A model generated the notes under the pieces. It did no database searches. It had not been told where the DNA came from and was given only the letters and a program-made list of their open reading frames with translations. Both the position numbers and the translations under genes were made by a program. 64,000 nt of DNA from contig NZ_JALIQS010000004.1 of assembly GCF_024704725.1 (NCBI RefSeq), forward strand, positions 434,001 through 498,000. The letters run 5' to 3'. Source of the DNA: Shinella sp. CPCC 101442 (lineage in GTDB: Bacteria; Pseudomonadota; Alphaproteobacteria; Rhizobiales; Rhizobiaceae). The number at the start of each line of letters is the position of its first letter. Within the stretch, counting starts at the first letter, position 1. Shown piece after piece: positions 36,684 through 44,676 of the stretch.

Positions 36684-37135
36684 TCTCACAAAATCCCCCG
36701 CCATGAGAAGTTGAAAGCTATATGGAGTTTGTCGTGTATCTGCAACCTTAGATGCTTTCAATGCTCCTAGGCTGGAGAGTCGCTTCTGCCTGACAGTAAA
36801 GCCAGAAGTTTGGTGTAGGAGCACAGTTGGGGGCAAAGCCCAAGGTGCCTATTGGCCGAAGGAGGAATATTGGTGAGCCTGAAAAGCAAGATACTGGATG
36901 TTGCAGGTTTTCCTCTCTCAATTAGGGCAGAAGACGACGTGGTTGAGGTCTGTTCTCGCATATTGCTAGACGGCTAGCGTGCATCGGACGTCCGTTCGTG
37001 GGAAAGAAAACCAAAGCTGGAACGACCGAAATGGCGGCGCTTTGCTCGCGTTTGGAATCCTTGCTTTTGCGCCATCGGACGCTCACGATATCTTGCTATC
37101 TCAAAGCATCAAAATAATCTGATGAGACATCGACA
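36684..37135. other. 452-bp divergent intergenic region
   Basis: It lies between RTX B (minus) and the small secreted-protein gene (plus) and should hold both promoters. A ribosome-like GGAGG at ~36860 is followed by a GTG, but that frame closes after 16 codons. No gene is supported here. Confidence 0.5.
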
Positions 37136-37705
37136 ATGCCTCGACTAAAAATTTGCGCAATTGCGGTGGCGTTTGCGTGCTTCCTGGGTAATGGAGCGAC
37201 TTCGTATTCCGCAGAGCGTGTGTACGTCGGCATACTGACAGGCAAATGCAGCGTGCTCATTGCATCCGCCCGCGACTTTTCAAATATCTGCGAAGGCAAG
37301 CTATTGAATTCGGGCCACGCGAATGGTCGCGTCGGGTTCTATTTCTTCATCAGCTATAAAGCCGTGCTGACCATCAGCGGAGAAGATCTTCCGAACCCTT
37401 CTGCTGACACGGATGAAACACGCGTCGACATGATCCTTTTGAATCTAGGGATCGAGGGCGTTCCTCCGTCGAGGACGAAGGCGTTCGGAAGATGTCGTTA
37501 TGAAAATCCTTTTCAAGGAGTGCCAGCAAAGGTGCGCTGTAACGGTACCATGGAGGATGGCTCACCGTATGAAGCTCAGTTCCTTTCTGACGGGAGTGAG
37601 CCTCGAATGCTTTCGGACCTCGAACTTGCTGATCTTCCGCCGACGGTTTTGGAGGCGTTGAAGCCGGGTTTGGCTGGCGATCCAAAATTGGAAGGTCAAA
37701 AGTGA
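37136..37705 (+). CDS. small secreted protein of unknown function
   Basis: 189 residues. The start MPRLKICAIAVAFACFLGNG has the charged start and hydrophobic core of a Sec signal peptide, with likely cleavage after SYSAE or nearby. The mature protein has four cysteines (KCSV, NICEG, GRCRYEN, VRCNG), suggesting two disulfides in the periplasm or outside. The C-terminal ~105 residues are duplicated in the 33.6-kb gene. The phrase ETRVDMILLNLGIEGVPPS is shared, with small changes after it. It is followed by a GNAT remnant and the convergent RTX C gene. No recognised family. Confidence 0.65.
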   Translation: MPRLKICAIAVAFACFLGNGATSYSAERVYVGILTGKCSVLIASARDFSNICEGKLLNSGHANGRVGFYFFISYKAVLTISGEDLPNPSADTDETRVDMILLNLGIEGVPPSRTKAFGRCRYENPFQGVPAKVRCNGTMEDGSPYEAQFLSDGSEPRMLSDLELADLPPTVLEALKPGLAGDPKLEGQK

Positions 37706-37724
37706 AGTTCCTCGGTTACGTCTA

Positions 37725-37920
37725 GGGAGACGCTCGATTTCGAGGCAATCGGATAGGGCCATGCCTTCTGCATAATGCAGTGCTTGCCGGTCGTCGTCGG
37801 CTGGAGGCCGTTGAGCTGGACGATCAAGCGATAGCTTTTTACGAGGCCTGCGGGTGGAGGAGGGCAGGAGCGAGCTTTGAGGATGTCGGTTGCGCGGGTC
37901 GAAACTTTCCGGATGGAGAA
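37725..37920 (+). pseudogene. decayed GNAT acetyltransferase, copy C
   Basis: Least damaged copy: FRGNRIG-like start, then CLPVVVGWRPLS, and in another frame the clear GNAT end AIAFYEACGWRRAGASFEDVG. The N-terminal half of the enzyme is absent, so it cannot be functional. Confidence 0.65.
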
Positions 37921-38330
37921 GTAGCGCCGTTTCCAGCGCTACAGTTCGCTTTTGCGATCGTATGCGGAGCCTTACAGCAGGAAATCAGCTTTTGTCAGTT
38001 TAAGAGCGTCGTCAAAGTGGAGGACGAAGTTTGCCTTCCCATTTCCATCGGTATCGCCGTAGATATAAGTGTCCGATGCCTTCTTCTCGTAGCGAAGCTC
38101 GCCCGCCTTGTCGTGGAATCCGTCGGACTTGATGAACGTGAAAGCCTGATTTCCGCCCTTCCTCGTGTTGGCGTCGATCGCAGAGAGGTCGATGATGTCC
38201 TTCTGCGATTGCGAGAAGTCGAAGATCGTATCGGTTGCTGTTTTGGAGGTGTTCAAATTGGTCTTTGATTTGAACACAAAGGTGTCTTTGCCGCTGCCGC
38301 CATAGAGATCGTCGGCCCCACTGCCTCCGT
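37738..38330. repeat. RTX 3'-module repeat, copy C
   Basis: Third copy of the GNAT-remnant plus RTX export-module segment. Together with the upstream small-gene tail (from ~37390), the duplicated unit shared with copy B is almost 1 kb. Confidence 0.8.
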
Positions 38331-40914
38331 ATAGCGTGTCGTTACCCTTGTACCCCTTGAGCTTGTCGTTGCCGCCTCCGCCGGAAAGCGTGTTGATGCC
38401 AGCGTTGCCGAGGATGGTATTGTTCAGGGTATTCCCCGTGCCATTGATCTTGCTGCTACCCGTCAGCGTCAGGTTTTCGACATTGGCGGCAAGGGCGAAG
38501 GAAACTGAAGCCTTGACGAGATCGGCGCCCTCGCCCGCTTTTTCGACCACTTCGTCCTTGACGCTGCCGATCACATACGTGTCGTTGCCCTTGCCGCCGA
38601 TCATTCGATCTGCGCCCGCCTTACCGTCGAGCGTGTTGTCGGCTCTATTGCCGGTCAGGATATTGGCGGAGCCGTTTCCGGTGCCGCTGATTGCAGTGCC
38701 GGTTAATCTCAAATTCTCGACATTGGAGACGAGTGTATAGCTGAGCGAGGATTTGACCAGATCAGTGCCTTCGCCCGCCCGCTCCACGACAGTGTCTCCG
38801 GTATGATCAACCACATAGGTATCGTCGCCCGCGCCGCCGCGCATTTTGTCGGCGCCGGTCTTGCCATCGAGCGTGTCCTTGCCGGCATAACCGTAGAGTA
38901 TGTCGTCGTGGGTGCTGCCGTTCAATACGTCGTTGCCCGAGGTTCCCTTGAAGATGTCCGGAGAAATACCGTTGACCGTCATCGTCACATAGGCCGTCTT
39001 GGTGCCGCCGTTGCCATCCGAGACGGTGTAGCGGATGAGGACCGTGCGTGTTTCGCCAGCTGCGATATTCTGGTTCGGCGCGGTCGTCGGGTCGTAGAGG
39101 AGCCTGCCGTCGTCATCGATGAAAACGGAGCCGAAACCGGTACGGACCGAGGCGGCAGTGACAGCCAGTGTGTCGCCAACATCCACGTCTTGTGCGGTGG
39201 AGAGCACGTCGATGAGAACCGACGCGTTCTCGAAGGTCGATACGGTCGTGTTCACCGGTATGGTCGGGGTATCGTTGGTGTTGGTGACGGTTAGCGTGAA
39301 GGTGGAGCTGGCCGATAGGCCGCCTGCGTCGGTTGCCGTCACCACGACGCTGATCTCGCCGACATCACCGTTGGCAGGCGTGCCCCAGAAGGTGCGGGTC
39401 GCGGGATCGAAGGTCAGCCAGCCCGGCAGCGCATCTCCGTCTTCGAGCGTGGCGCTGTAGGTCAGCGTGTCGAGCGTGTTTGCATCGGCAAAGGTAGAGG
39501 CCGGAACGGTGAACGAGAACGATTTGTCTTCGGTTGCCGGCTGGTCGGCAATGCGACTCTCAACCGTCGGACCGTCGTTCAGCCAAAACGTGCGCTGATA
39601 GACACCCAATTGGCTCCCGTCCTGACGATTGGACGTCCAAGTGACGACCCAGCCGCCGTTCGACAGTGCTGTGATTCGCGGATCGTACTGAATACCCGCC
39701 GTATAGGAATTAACCTGCGTTTCACTGCCGTGCGGTGTGCCGTCGGCTTGGTAGGCCTGCTGGTAAACGCCGGAGCCGGATCCGTCCTGACCATAGGACA
39801 CCCATGTAACGACCCATCCGCCGTCCGACAGTGCTGTGATCTGCGGATCGGCCTGATTGTGCGTTGTATAGGAATTAACCTGCGTTTCACCGCCTTGCGG
39901 CGAGCCGTCGGCTTGGTAGGCCTGCTGGTAAACGCCATAGCCGGATCCGTCCTGACCATTGGACGTCCAAGTGACGACCCAGCCGCCGTCCGACAGTGCT
40001 GTGATCCGCGGACGGTACTGATTACCGGACGTATAGGAATTGACCTGCGTTTCGCAGCCTTGCGGTGTGCCGTCGGCGTGGTAGGCCTGCTGGTAAACGC
40101 CATAGCCGGATCCGTCCTGACCATTGGATTCCCATGTAACGACCCATCCGCCGTCCGACAGTGCTGTGATCTCCGGGTGATACTGACCACTGAACGCAGG
40201 GGAGTTAACCCGCGTTTCACCGCCTTGCGGTGTGCCGTCGGCGTGGTAGGCCTGCTGGTAAACGCCGGAGCCGGATCCGTCCTGACCGATGGACACCCAT
40301 GTAACGACCCAGCCGCCGTCCGACAGTGCTGTGATCCGCGGATCGTACTGATCACCGGACGTATAGGAATTAACCTGCGTTTCACCGCCTTGCGGTGTGC
40401 CATCGGCTTGGTAGGCCTGCTGGTAAACGCCAGAGCTGGGTCCGTCCTGACCGATGGACACCCATGTAACGACCCATCCGCCGTCCGACAGTGCTGTGAT
40501 CTGCGGATCGTACTGACTATACAGCGTATAAGAATTAACCTGCGTTTCGCTGCCTCGCGGTGTGCCGTCGGCGTGGTAGGCCTGCTGGTAAACGCCAGGG
40601 CCGGATCCGTCCTGGCTGGATCCTTCCAGGCCGGCGTCCACCCATGTAACGACCCATCCGCCGTCCGACAGTGCTGTGATCCGCGGACGGTACTGATTAC
40701 CGGACGTATAGGAATTGACCTGCGTTTCACTGCCTTGCGGTGTGCCGTCGGCTTGGTAGGCCTGCTGATAGACACCCCAGCTGGGTCCGTCCGGAACATT
40801 GGACATCCACGCAACAACCCAGCCGCCGTCCGACAGTGCTGTGATTCGCGGGCTGGACTGCTCAGACACTGTATAGGAATTGACTCGGGTCTCTAGCCCG
40901 CTTGCGATTGCCAT
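37972..40914 (-). CDS. RTX secreted protein C with eight 55-residue N-terminal repeats
   Basis: 980 residues. After a short start (MAIASGLETRVNSYT) come eight repeats of 55 residues (one of 60) of the form ITALSDGGWVVTW...DGSGSGVYQQAYQADGTP, likely a beta-propeller or beta-solenoid. Next comes an Ig-like putative domain (about 445-545, ATEDKSFSFTVPASTFADAN and FWGTPANGDVG). A VCBS/cadherin-like segment follows, then RTX blocks with three NVENL-type units (LRLTGTAISGTGN; LTLTGSSKINGTGN). The serralysin-type export module ends [15 protein letters not shown]. No N-terminal signal peptide is expected for type I secretion. Probably an adhesin. The repeats leave a long unrelated open frame on the opposite strand, which is not a gene. 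Confidence 0.88.
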   Translation of the reverse strand: MAIASGLETRVNSYTVSEQSSPRITALSDGGWVVAWMSNVPDGPSWGVYQQAYQADGTPQGSETQVNSYTSGNQYRPRITALSDGGWVVTWVDAGLEGSSQDGSGPGVYQQAYHADGTPRGSETQVNSYTLYSQYDPQITALSDGGWVVTWVSIGQDGPSSGVYQQAYQADGTPQGGETQVNSYTSGDQYDPRITALSDGGWVVTWVSIGQDGSGSGVYQQAYHADGTPQGGETRVNSPAFSGQYHPEITALSDGGWVVTWESNGQDGSGYGVYQQAYHADGTPQGCETQVNSYTSGNQYRPRITALSDGGWVVTWTSNGQDGSGYGVYQQAYQADGSPQGGETQVNSYTTHNQADPQITALSDGGWVVTWVSYGQDGSGSGVYQQAYQADGTPHGSETQVNSYTAGIQYDPRITALSNGGWVVTWTSNRQDGSQLGVYQRTFWLNDGPTVESRIADQPATEDKSFSFTVPASTFADANTLDTLTYSATLEDGDALPGWLTFDPATRTFWGTPANGDVGEISVVVTATDAGGLSASSTFTLTVTNTNDTPTIPVNTTVSTFENASVLIDVLSTAQDVDVGDTLAVTAASVRTGFGSVFIDDDGRLLYDPTTAPNQNIAAGETRTVLIRYTVSDGNGGTKTAYVTMTVNGISPDIFKGTSGNDVLNGSTHDDILYGYAGKDTLDGKTGADKMRGGAGDDTYVVDHTGDTVVERAGEGTDLVKSSLSYTLVSNVENLRLTGTAISGTGNGSANILTGNRADNTLDGKAGADRMIGGKGNDTYVIGSVKDEVVEKAGEGADLVKASVSFALAANVENLTLTGSSKINGTGNTLNNTILGNAGINTLSGGGGNDKLKGYKGNDTLYGGSGADDLYGGSGKDTFVFKSKTNLNTSKTATDTIFDFSQSQKDIIDLSAIDANTRKGGNQAFTFIKSDGFHDKAGELRYEKKASDTYIYGDTDGNGKANFVLHFDDALKLTKADFLL
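39576..40911 (-). repeat. 165-bp tandem repeats (eight units)
   Basis: The GTATAGGAATT landmark recurs every 165 bp (at ~39701, 39866, 40031, 40196, 40361, 40526, 40706, 40871), with one 180-bp interval caused by a 15-bp insertion. Adjacent units are highly similar, suggesting copy-number variation within the RTX C gene. Confidence 0.92.
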
Positions 40915-41351
40915 CGCGGCTCCCCCTGAATGAAACCCGATGTCATGCGTGACTGCGGGGTCTTGTGTCTAATGCCTCATGACGAGCATTCTTCCAGCTT
41001 TCGCTTTGCAAGCATCACTCAATGACGTGGCAGGAAATCAAAAGCAAAGCGGAAGCACAGCCATATAGTAATCGCCCATTCTTCTTCCCTTTCCATACTG
41101 CAATCTCTTCTTTGCAGAAAGTACCCGACGCGATTTTCTTCGCCTCTTCCCATTTGGTGTGTTCCCAAAAAACGCGACGACCCGCATCGATCTGGCGGAC
41201 GAGGAAATCAAGCGAGTAGAGGCCGCCTGCTGTTTCTGGCATTCACGACAGGTGTCCTGAAAGAGTGACTATCGCTTGAAGCCGCCCGCACACGCCTCCG
41301 CCTTGACTCACTCGGCGAACTGTTGAATGACTGCGGCCTCGGCGCTGCGCT
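40915..41351. other. 437-bp region before tRNA-Gly
   Basis: Holds the RTX C leader, one weak small frame (41015-41242 minus), and the ~60-bp tRNA upstream flank from about 41290 that is also present at 33047-33104. TTGACT at 41303 may be the tRNA -35 element. Confidence 0.5.
41015..41242 (-). CDS. possible small protein, doubtful
   Basis: 75 residues (MPETAGGLYSLDFLVRQIDA..., WEEAKKIAS, ending in a hydrophobic YGCASALLLISCHVIE). The composition is protein-like, and it could be the remains of a larger gene, but no convincing ribosome site precedes the ATG and no family is recognised. Confidence 0.25.
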   Translation of the reverse strand: MPETAGGLYSLDFLVRQIDAGRRVFWEHTKWEEAKKIASGTFCKEEIAVWKGKKNGRLLYGCASALLLISCHVIE

Positions 41352-41425
41352 GCGGGTATGATGTAATGGTAGCCTGTCAGCTTCCCAAGCTGAACGCGCG
41401 GGTTCGATTCCCGCTACCCGCTCCA
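41352..41425 (+). tRNA. tRNA-Gly (anticodon CCC)
   Basis: A full cloverleaf is present. The acceptor stem is GCGGGTA (41352-41358) with TACCCGC (41415-41421), discriminator T and encoded CCA. The anticodon stem TCAGC/GCTGA encloses loop TTCCCAA, giving anticodon CCC. The T arm GCGGG-TTCGATT-CCCGC is intact. It stands near the right end of the island, and its first 38 nt are duplicated at 33105. Confidence 0.96.
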
Positions 41426-41557
41426 ACCGGTTCAAGGTGTTTGGCCGTATTCTCTGTTCTTTTCTGGTGTGGGCGTCCGGTGAGCCGGTTTTGGTTGAGT
41501 GCGGATTTGGCGCAAGTTACGATACAGATGATTCATTTGTGACGTAACGGGCGAGGT

Positions 41558-41745
41558 ATGAATGGCGAGGTTGATATCCTTGCGGGTGCCAAGCGATAGC
41601 GCCGATGGTCCACGGAACTGAAGCTTTTTGTATTGCAAGAAGCGTTCCGCGCGGAAGGTGGCGTTTCGGATGTAGCGCGCCGGCACGACGTTCTTCCGCA
41701 GCAGATTTACGCCTGGCGAAAGAAGCTCTTGCCCCCGAATTGAAA
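41558..41745 (+). pseudogene. IS66-family TnpA fragment
   Basis: ATG at 41558, then MNGEVDILAGAKR and an in-frame TAG at 41597. Readthrough continues RRWSTELKLFVLQEAFRAEG and VSDVARRHDVLPQQIYAWRK, the HTH of IS66 TnpA. It is truncated at ~41745, where it meets the oppositely oriented TnpC fragment. Confidence 0.8.
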
Positions 41746-41764
41746 TCTTCAGAGACCGCATCGT

Positions 41765-42480
41765 TCATACGGCAGCGTCCAGCGAACGCATTTCGCGTGA
41801 TCGAGCGACCGCCGCAATATGTGCCCTGATCAGCAGGAAGAGCGGCGCAAGCAGAACGGACACGCGGCCGACCCAGTCCGTCATGATGGAGCGGGAGATG
41901 TCTATTCCCAGCCGGTCGTACATCTCGGATAGGCGGCAGAGCGGGATGTGATCGTCGGATTTGGCGGCCATGATATGCGCCAGGCAACCCCGGTCCCGGC
42001 TTGCCGCGCTCGATCGGCAGGATCGGCATTGCGCCTGCCGCTGTCGCATCGCAGTCACTGTAGATCATGCGTTTTTCAACATGGCGGACAATCTTGACGG
42101 GCACCGGCACGTGCCCCATCACCTGGGCCATCTTGTCAGCCGGCTTCAGGAACGATGTGCCACCACAGGTCGGATAAGTGCAAGGCGCCGCATAGACCCG
42201 CTCTTCGGTTGGAGGACTATCGGGCAATGGTTTGCGCTTCGGCTTGTCCGATGCGTCGTCCAACTCCGGCAAAGGAGCTTTCCTGGAGCGCATCTCAGCC
42301 TCGGTGCGGGAGGCCTCGATCTCCTCCGGCATCAGTTCAAATTGCTCGATCTTCCAGTCGATCTTTTCCGAAGAAGCGCCGTGCTGCCGATGTCGGAGCA
42401 GTTCCAGTTGCGCGCGCAGGAGCCCTAGAATGGAGTCGCGCTTGTTGACTTCTGCTTCCTGGCCCTCATGTTGCGCGACA
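41765..42480 (-). pseudogene. IS66-family TnpC fragment, frameshifted
   Basis: Minus strand: LRAQLELLRHRQHGASSEKI, the C-x2-C zinc-type PTCGGTSFLKPADK, and HVEKRMIYSDCDATAAG. After a frameshift near 41995 it continues AHIMAAKSDDHIPLCRLSEM and YDRLGIDISRSIMTDWVG. It ends about where the DDE core should begin. Both the N-terminus and the catalytic half are lost. Confidence 0.82.
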
Positions 42481-42683
42481 AGCGCGCAAAACAGATAGCT
42501 CATCCTGACTGTCCAGCGGTGTTGTTTCAATACCCGCATGCATAGCCGATTTGCGTCCGAAGACTACGTGTTTAGTCCCGGAGTGTAATGGCTTATTGTT
42601 GCCGCGATCACAGGGGGAAGCCCTATGTATTTGATCCCACGGTTTGATGGTGCGATCCTGTCGAAGGACTGGAAGGTAGCGCT

Positions 42684-43018
42684 ATGGGACAAGTTCGTCA
42701 TGGCAGCGCCACGACCACGCGCGCCGTTAGAGCAGCAATACAGCGATCGCAAGCTTCGCCCGCGCAGCTGAGCCGGGAACTGGGCATCAATCCCAAGACG
42801 GTGGCAAAGTGGCGGAAATGTGCAACGGTCGAGGATATGAAGACCGGGCCAACGGAACCGCGCTCGACGGTTCTGACGCGGGCCGAGGAAACGACGGTCG
42901 TTGCGTTCCGGCGGCACATGTTGCTGCCGCTGGATGACTGCCTCTACGCGTTGCAGCCGTCGATCCCGCATCTGACACGCTCTACGCCGCACCGTTGGCT
43001 GCAACGACATAGAATCTC
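42684..43018 (+). pseudogene. IS481-family transposase N-terminal fragment
   Basis: MGQVRHGSATTTRAVRAAIQ, SQASPAQLSRELGINPKTVA, KWRKCATVEDMKTGP and DDCLYALQPSIPHLTRSTPH form the HTH part of IS481-type transposases. It breaks off after LQRHRIS at ~43018 and runs into the sugar-acid synthase remnant. This insertion probably removed that gene's 5' half. Confidence 0.85.
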
Positions 43019-43032
43019 TTGGCGGCTGTCGT

Positions 43033-43556
43033 GCTTCCGCGTCCAGGATACCCGGCACCGGCGGAAGACTACAATCTCGCCATGATACCCGACATGATCC
43101 GCCGGTTCGGCTTGGGCACCGGTCTTTCCGATCATATGCTGGACAACACGACGGCAACCGCCAGCGTGGCGCTGGGCGCTTGCGTGATCGGAAAAGCATT
43201 TCACGATAGACCGGTCTCACGGCGGGCTGGACGACAGTTTTTCGTTGGAACCGGCGGAATTCACCGCGCTTTGTCAGGGAGCGAAGACTGTCTGGCATAC
43301 GCTCGGCCGTGTAGATTGCGGACGCAAGTCGAGCGAGATGGGCAACGTCAAATTCAGGCGGTCACTCTATTTCGTAAGGGATCTGAAGGTGGGGGACATC
43401 GTGACGCCTGACGCCGTCAGAAGCGTGGGGCCGGATGCGGGCTTGCCCCCCAAGCACCATTCCGCCGTCGTGGGCAATCCTGTCGCGATTACCGTCTCCG
43501 CCGACACGCCGGCATCCTGGCAAGTCCTCGGGATCGAGCCGCGTTCAACGGCCTGA
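43033..43556 (+). pseudogene. NeuB/PseI-type nonulosonic-acid synthase, C-terminal remnant
   Basis: The plus strand keeps YPAPAEDYNLAMIPDMIRRF, GLSDHMLDNTTATASVALGA, and, after one extra base (~43192), HFTIDRSHGGLDDSFSLEP. Then follow GRKSSEMGNVKFRRSLYFVR and DLKVGDIVTPDAVRSV, the SAF antifreeze-like domain. These are the last ~175 residues of a sialic, legionaminic or pseudaminic acid synthase. The 5' half of the TIM barrel is gone, cut by an IS481 piece. The C-terminal end looks normal, so decay is recent. It implies that an ancestor made a nine-carbon sugar. Confidence 0.85.
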
Positions 43557-43631
43557 GCCGCCTCTGTTGCAATGCCGCGCAGGCCAACCTCCATATCCGG
43601 CAAGTTTCGGGTCAAATTTCCGGCGTTTTCG

Positions 43632-43671
43632 AAATAAAAACGTTTTTATTTTTCTTGAAAACGTTTTTATT
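43632..43671 (+). promoter_or_regulatory. tandem palindromic operator-like repeats upstream of the ABC transporter
   Basis: The 14-mer AAAACGTTTTTATT occurs at 43637-43650 and 43658-43671, 21 bp apart (two helical turns). The first copy sits in a perfect 20-bp palindrome centred on ACGT. The next gene begins at 43779. This looks like paired operator sites; CG-centred palindromes are typical of LacI/GalR-type repressors. Confidence 0.55.
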
Positions 43672-43778
43672 CCTTGTTACGCTCCTTGCAGGATGGGGTG
43701 GAGCTTTTCGCGCGCTGCCCCAGGGATTTGTCGAGTGCCGGCCATTTGGGGGCGGTGCCGATGGTTGAGGAGGAAGAG

Positions 43779-44525
43779 ATGAGGAAATTCGTTGCGACTT
43801 TGGCGCTGGCCGTTCTTGCGGCCGGAGGCGTCCATGCGGCCGATCTTGGCGGCAAGCTGCTGAAGGTCGGGTCCGACACGACGTCGCCGCCGATGGAGAG
43901 TATCGACCCGGCAAGCGGGCAGATCGTCGGCTTCGATGTCGATGTGGTCAATGCCATCTGCGCCAAGATCAACTGCCAGGCGGAATTCGTCACGACGGGC
44001 TGGGACGGCATCTTCGCTGCACTCGACCAGGGCAATTTCGATCTCGTTGCTTCCGGCGTCTCGATCACCGATGAGCGCAAGAAGGCGATGGATTTCTCCG
44101 AGCCCTACATCATCAACAGCCAGGCCGTGCTGACGCGCGCCGAAGACCAGGGCATCACGCTCGAAAAATTCAAGGCCGAGGGCAGGAGGCTTTCCGCCCA
44201 GGCCAATACGACGGATGCGCAGGTCGCCGAAGGCGTCGTCGGCAAGGAAAACGTCGCTGCCTATGACAGTTTCAGCGCTGCGATCATCGCGCTCAAGAAC
44301 AAGGACGTCGATGGCGTCGTGATCAATGGCGCGAATGCCGCCGCCTATGAGCGGGAGTTCGCCGGCGAGCTCGTCGCCTCCATCAAGAATCTCGAATCCG
44401 ATCCTCTCGGTCTCGTGTTTCGCAAGAGCGACGAGAATGTCGCGGCCTTCAACGAAGGGCTGAAGGCGATCAAGGACGACGGCACGCTCGACCAGATCAT
44501 CGCCAAATACTGGGGCCTGAAGTAA
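43779..44525 (+). CDS. amino-acid ABC transporter substrate-binding protein (SBP family 3)
   Basis: 248 residues from the ATG at 43779, chosen for GAGGAGGAAGAG just upstream; the frame is open further 5' without a ribosome site. The signal peptide is MRKFVATLALAVLAAGGVHA. The mature protein has the family-3 opening LLKVGSDTTSPPMESID and the signature GFDVDVVNAICAKINC. The hinge region is NFDLVASGVSITDERKKAMD and FSEPY. It ends GTLDQIIAKYWGLK. Periplasmic; such proteins bind polar amino acids or related solutes. A hairpin with a T-rich tail follows, then the permease gene; no ATPase gene is nearby. Confidence 0.93.
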   Translation: MRKFVATLALAVLAAGGVHAADLGGKLLKVGSDTTSPPMESIDPASGQIVGFDVDVVNAICAKINCQAEFVTTGWDGIFAALDQGNFDLVASGVSITDERKKAMDFSEPYIINSQAVLTRAEDQGITLEKFKAEGRRLSAQANTTDAQVAEGVVGKENVAAYDSFSAAIIALKNKDVDGVVINGANAAAYEREFAGELVASIKNLESDPLGLVFRKSDENVAAFNEGLKAIKDDGTLDQIIAKYWGLK

Positions 44526-44532
44526 GGTTCTT

Positions 44533-44570
44533 CCGCCGGAGGGGCCATAGGCGCTTCCGGCGGTTCTTTC
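44533..44570 (+). terminator. intercistronic hairpin between binding protein and permease
   Basis: CCGCCGGA (44533-44540) pairs perfectly with TCCGGCGG (44556-44563), followed by TTCTTTC. A partial terminator or mRNA stabiliser here would give excess binding protein over permease, as is common in such operons. Confidence 0.6.
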
Positions 44571-44676
44571 CAATCCCGAGATGGTTTCCGATGGCGCAGA
44601 TTTTGCCCCGGAACGTGAAAAAGCAAGAAGAGGGCCTCGACGCCGCGTGGCGCGACGCCTTGCGCCGGAGGCCGGA

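Noticed and set aside
36872-36922. GTG start after GGAGG
   Set aside because: Closes after 16 codons; at best a relic.
39610-40896. 428-codon plus-strand frame over the RTX C repeats
   Set aside because: Tandem 165-bp repeats (a multiple of 3) keep a stop-free antisense frame; translation has no protein-like features.
39576-40911. Possible CRISPR array
   Set aside because: Units are 165 bp, contiguous and coding; no short direct repeat with unique spacers.
33105-41425. Classical tRNA attachment-site island
   Set aside because: The duplicated part is the 5' half plus upstream flank, not the 3' half, and no integrase gene is present; kept only as an unexplained duplication.
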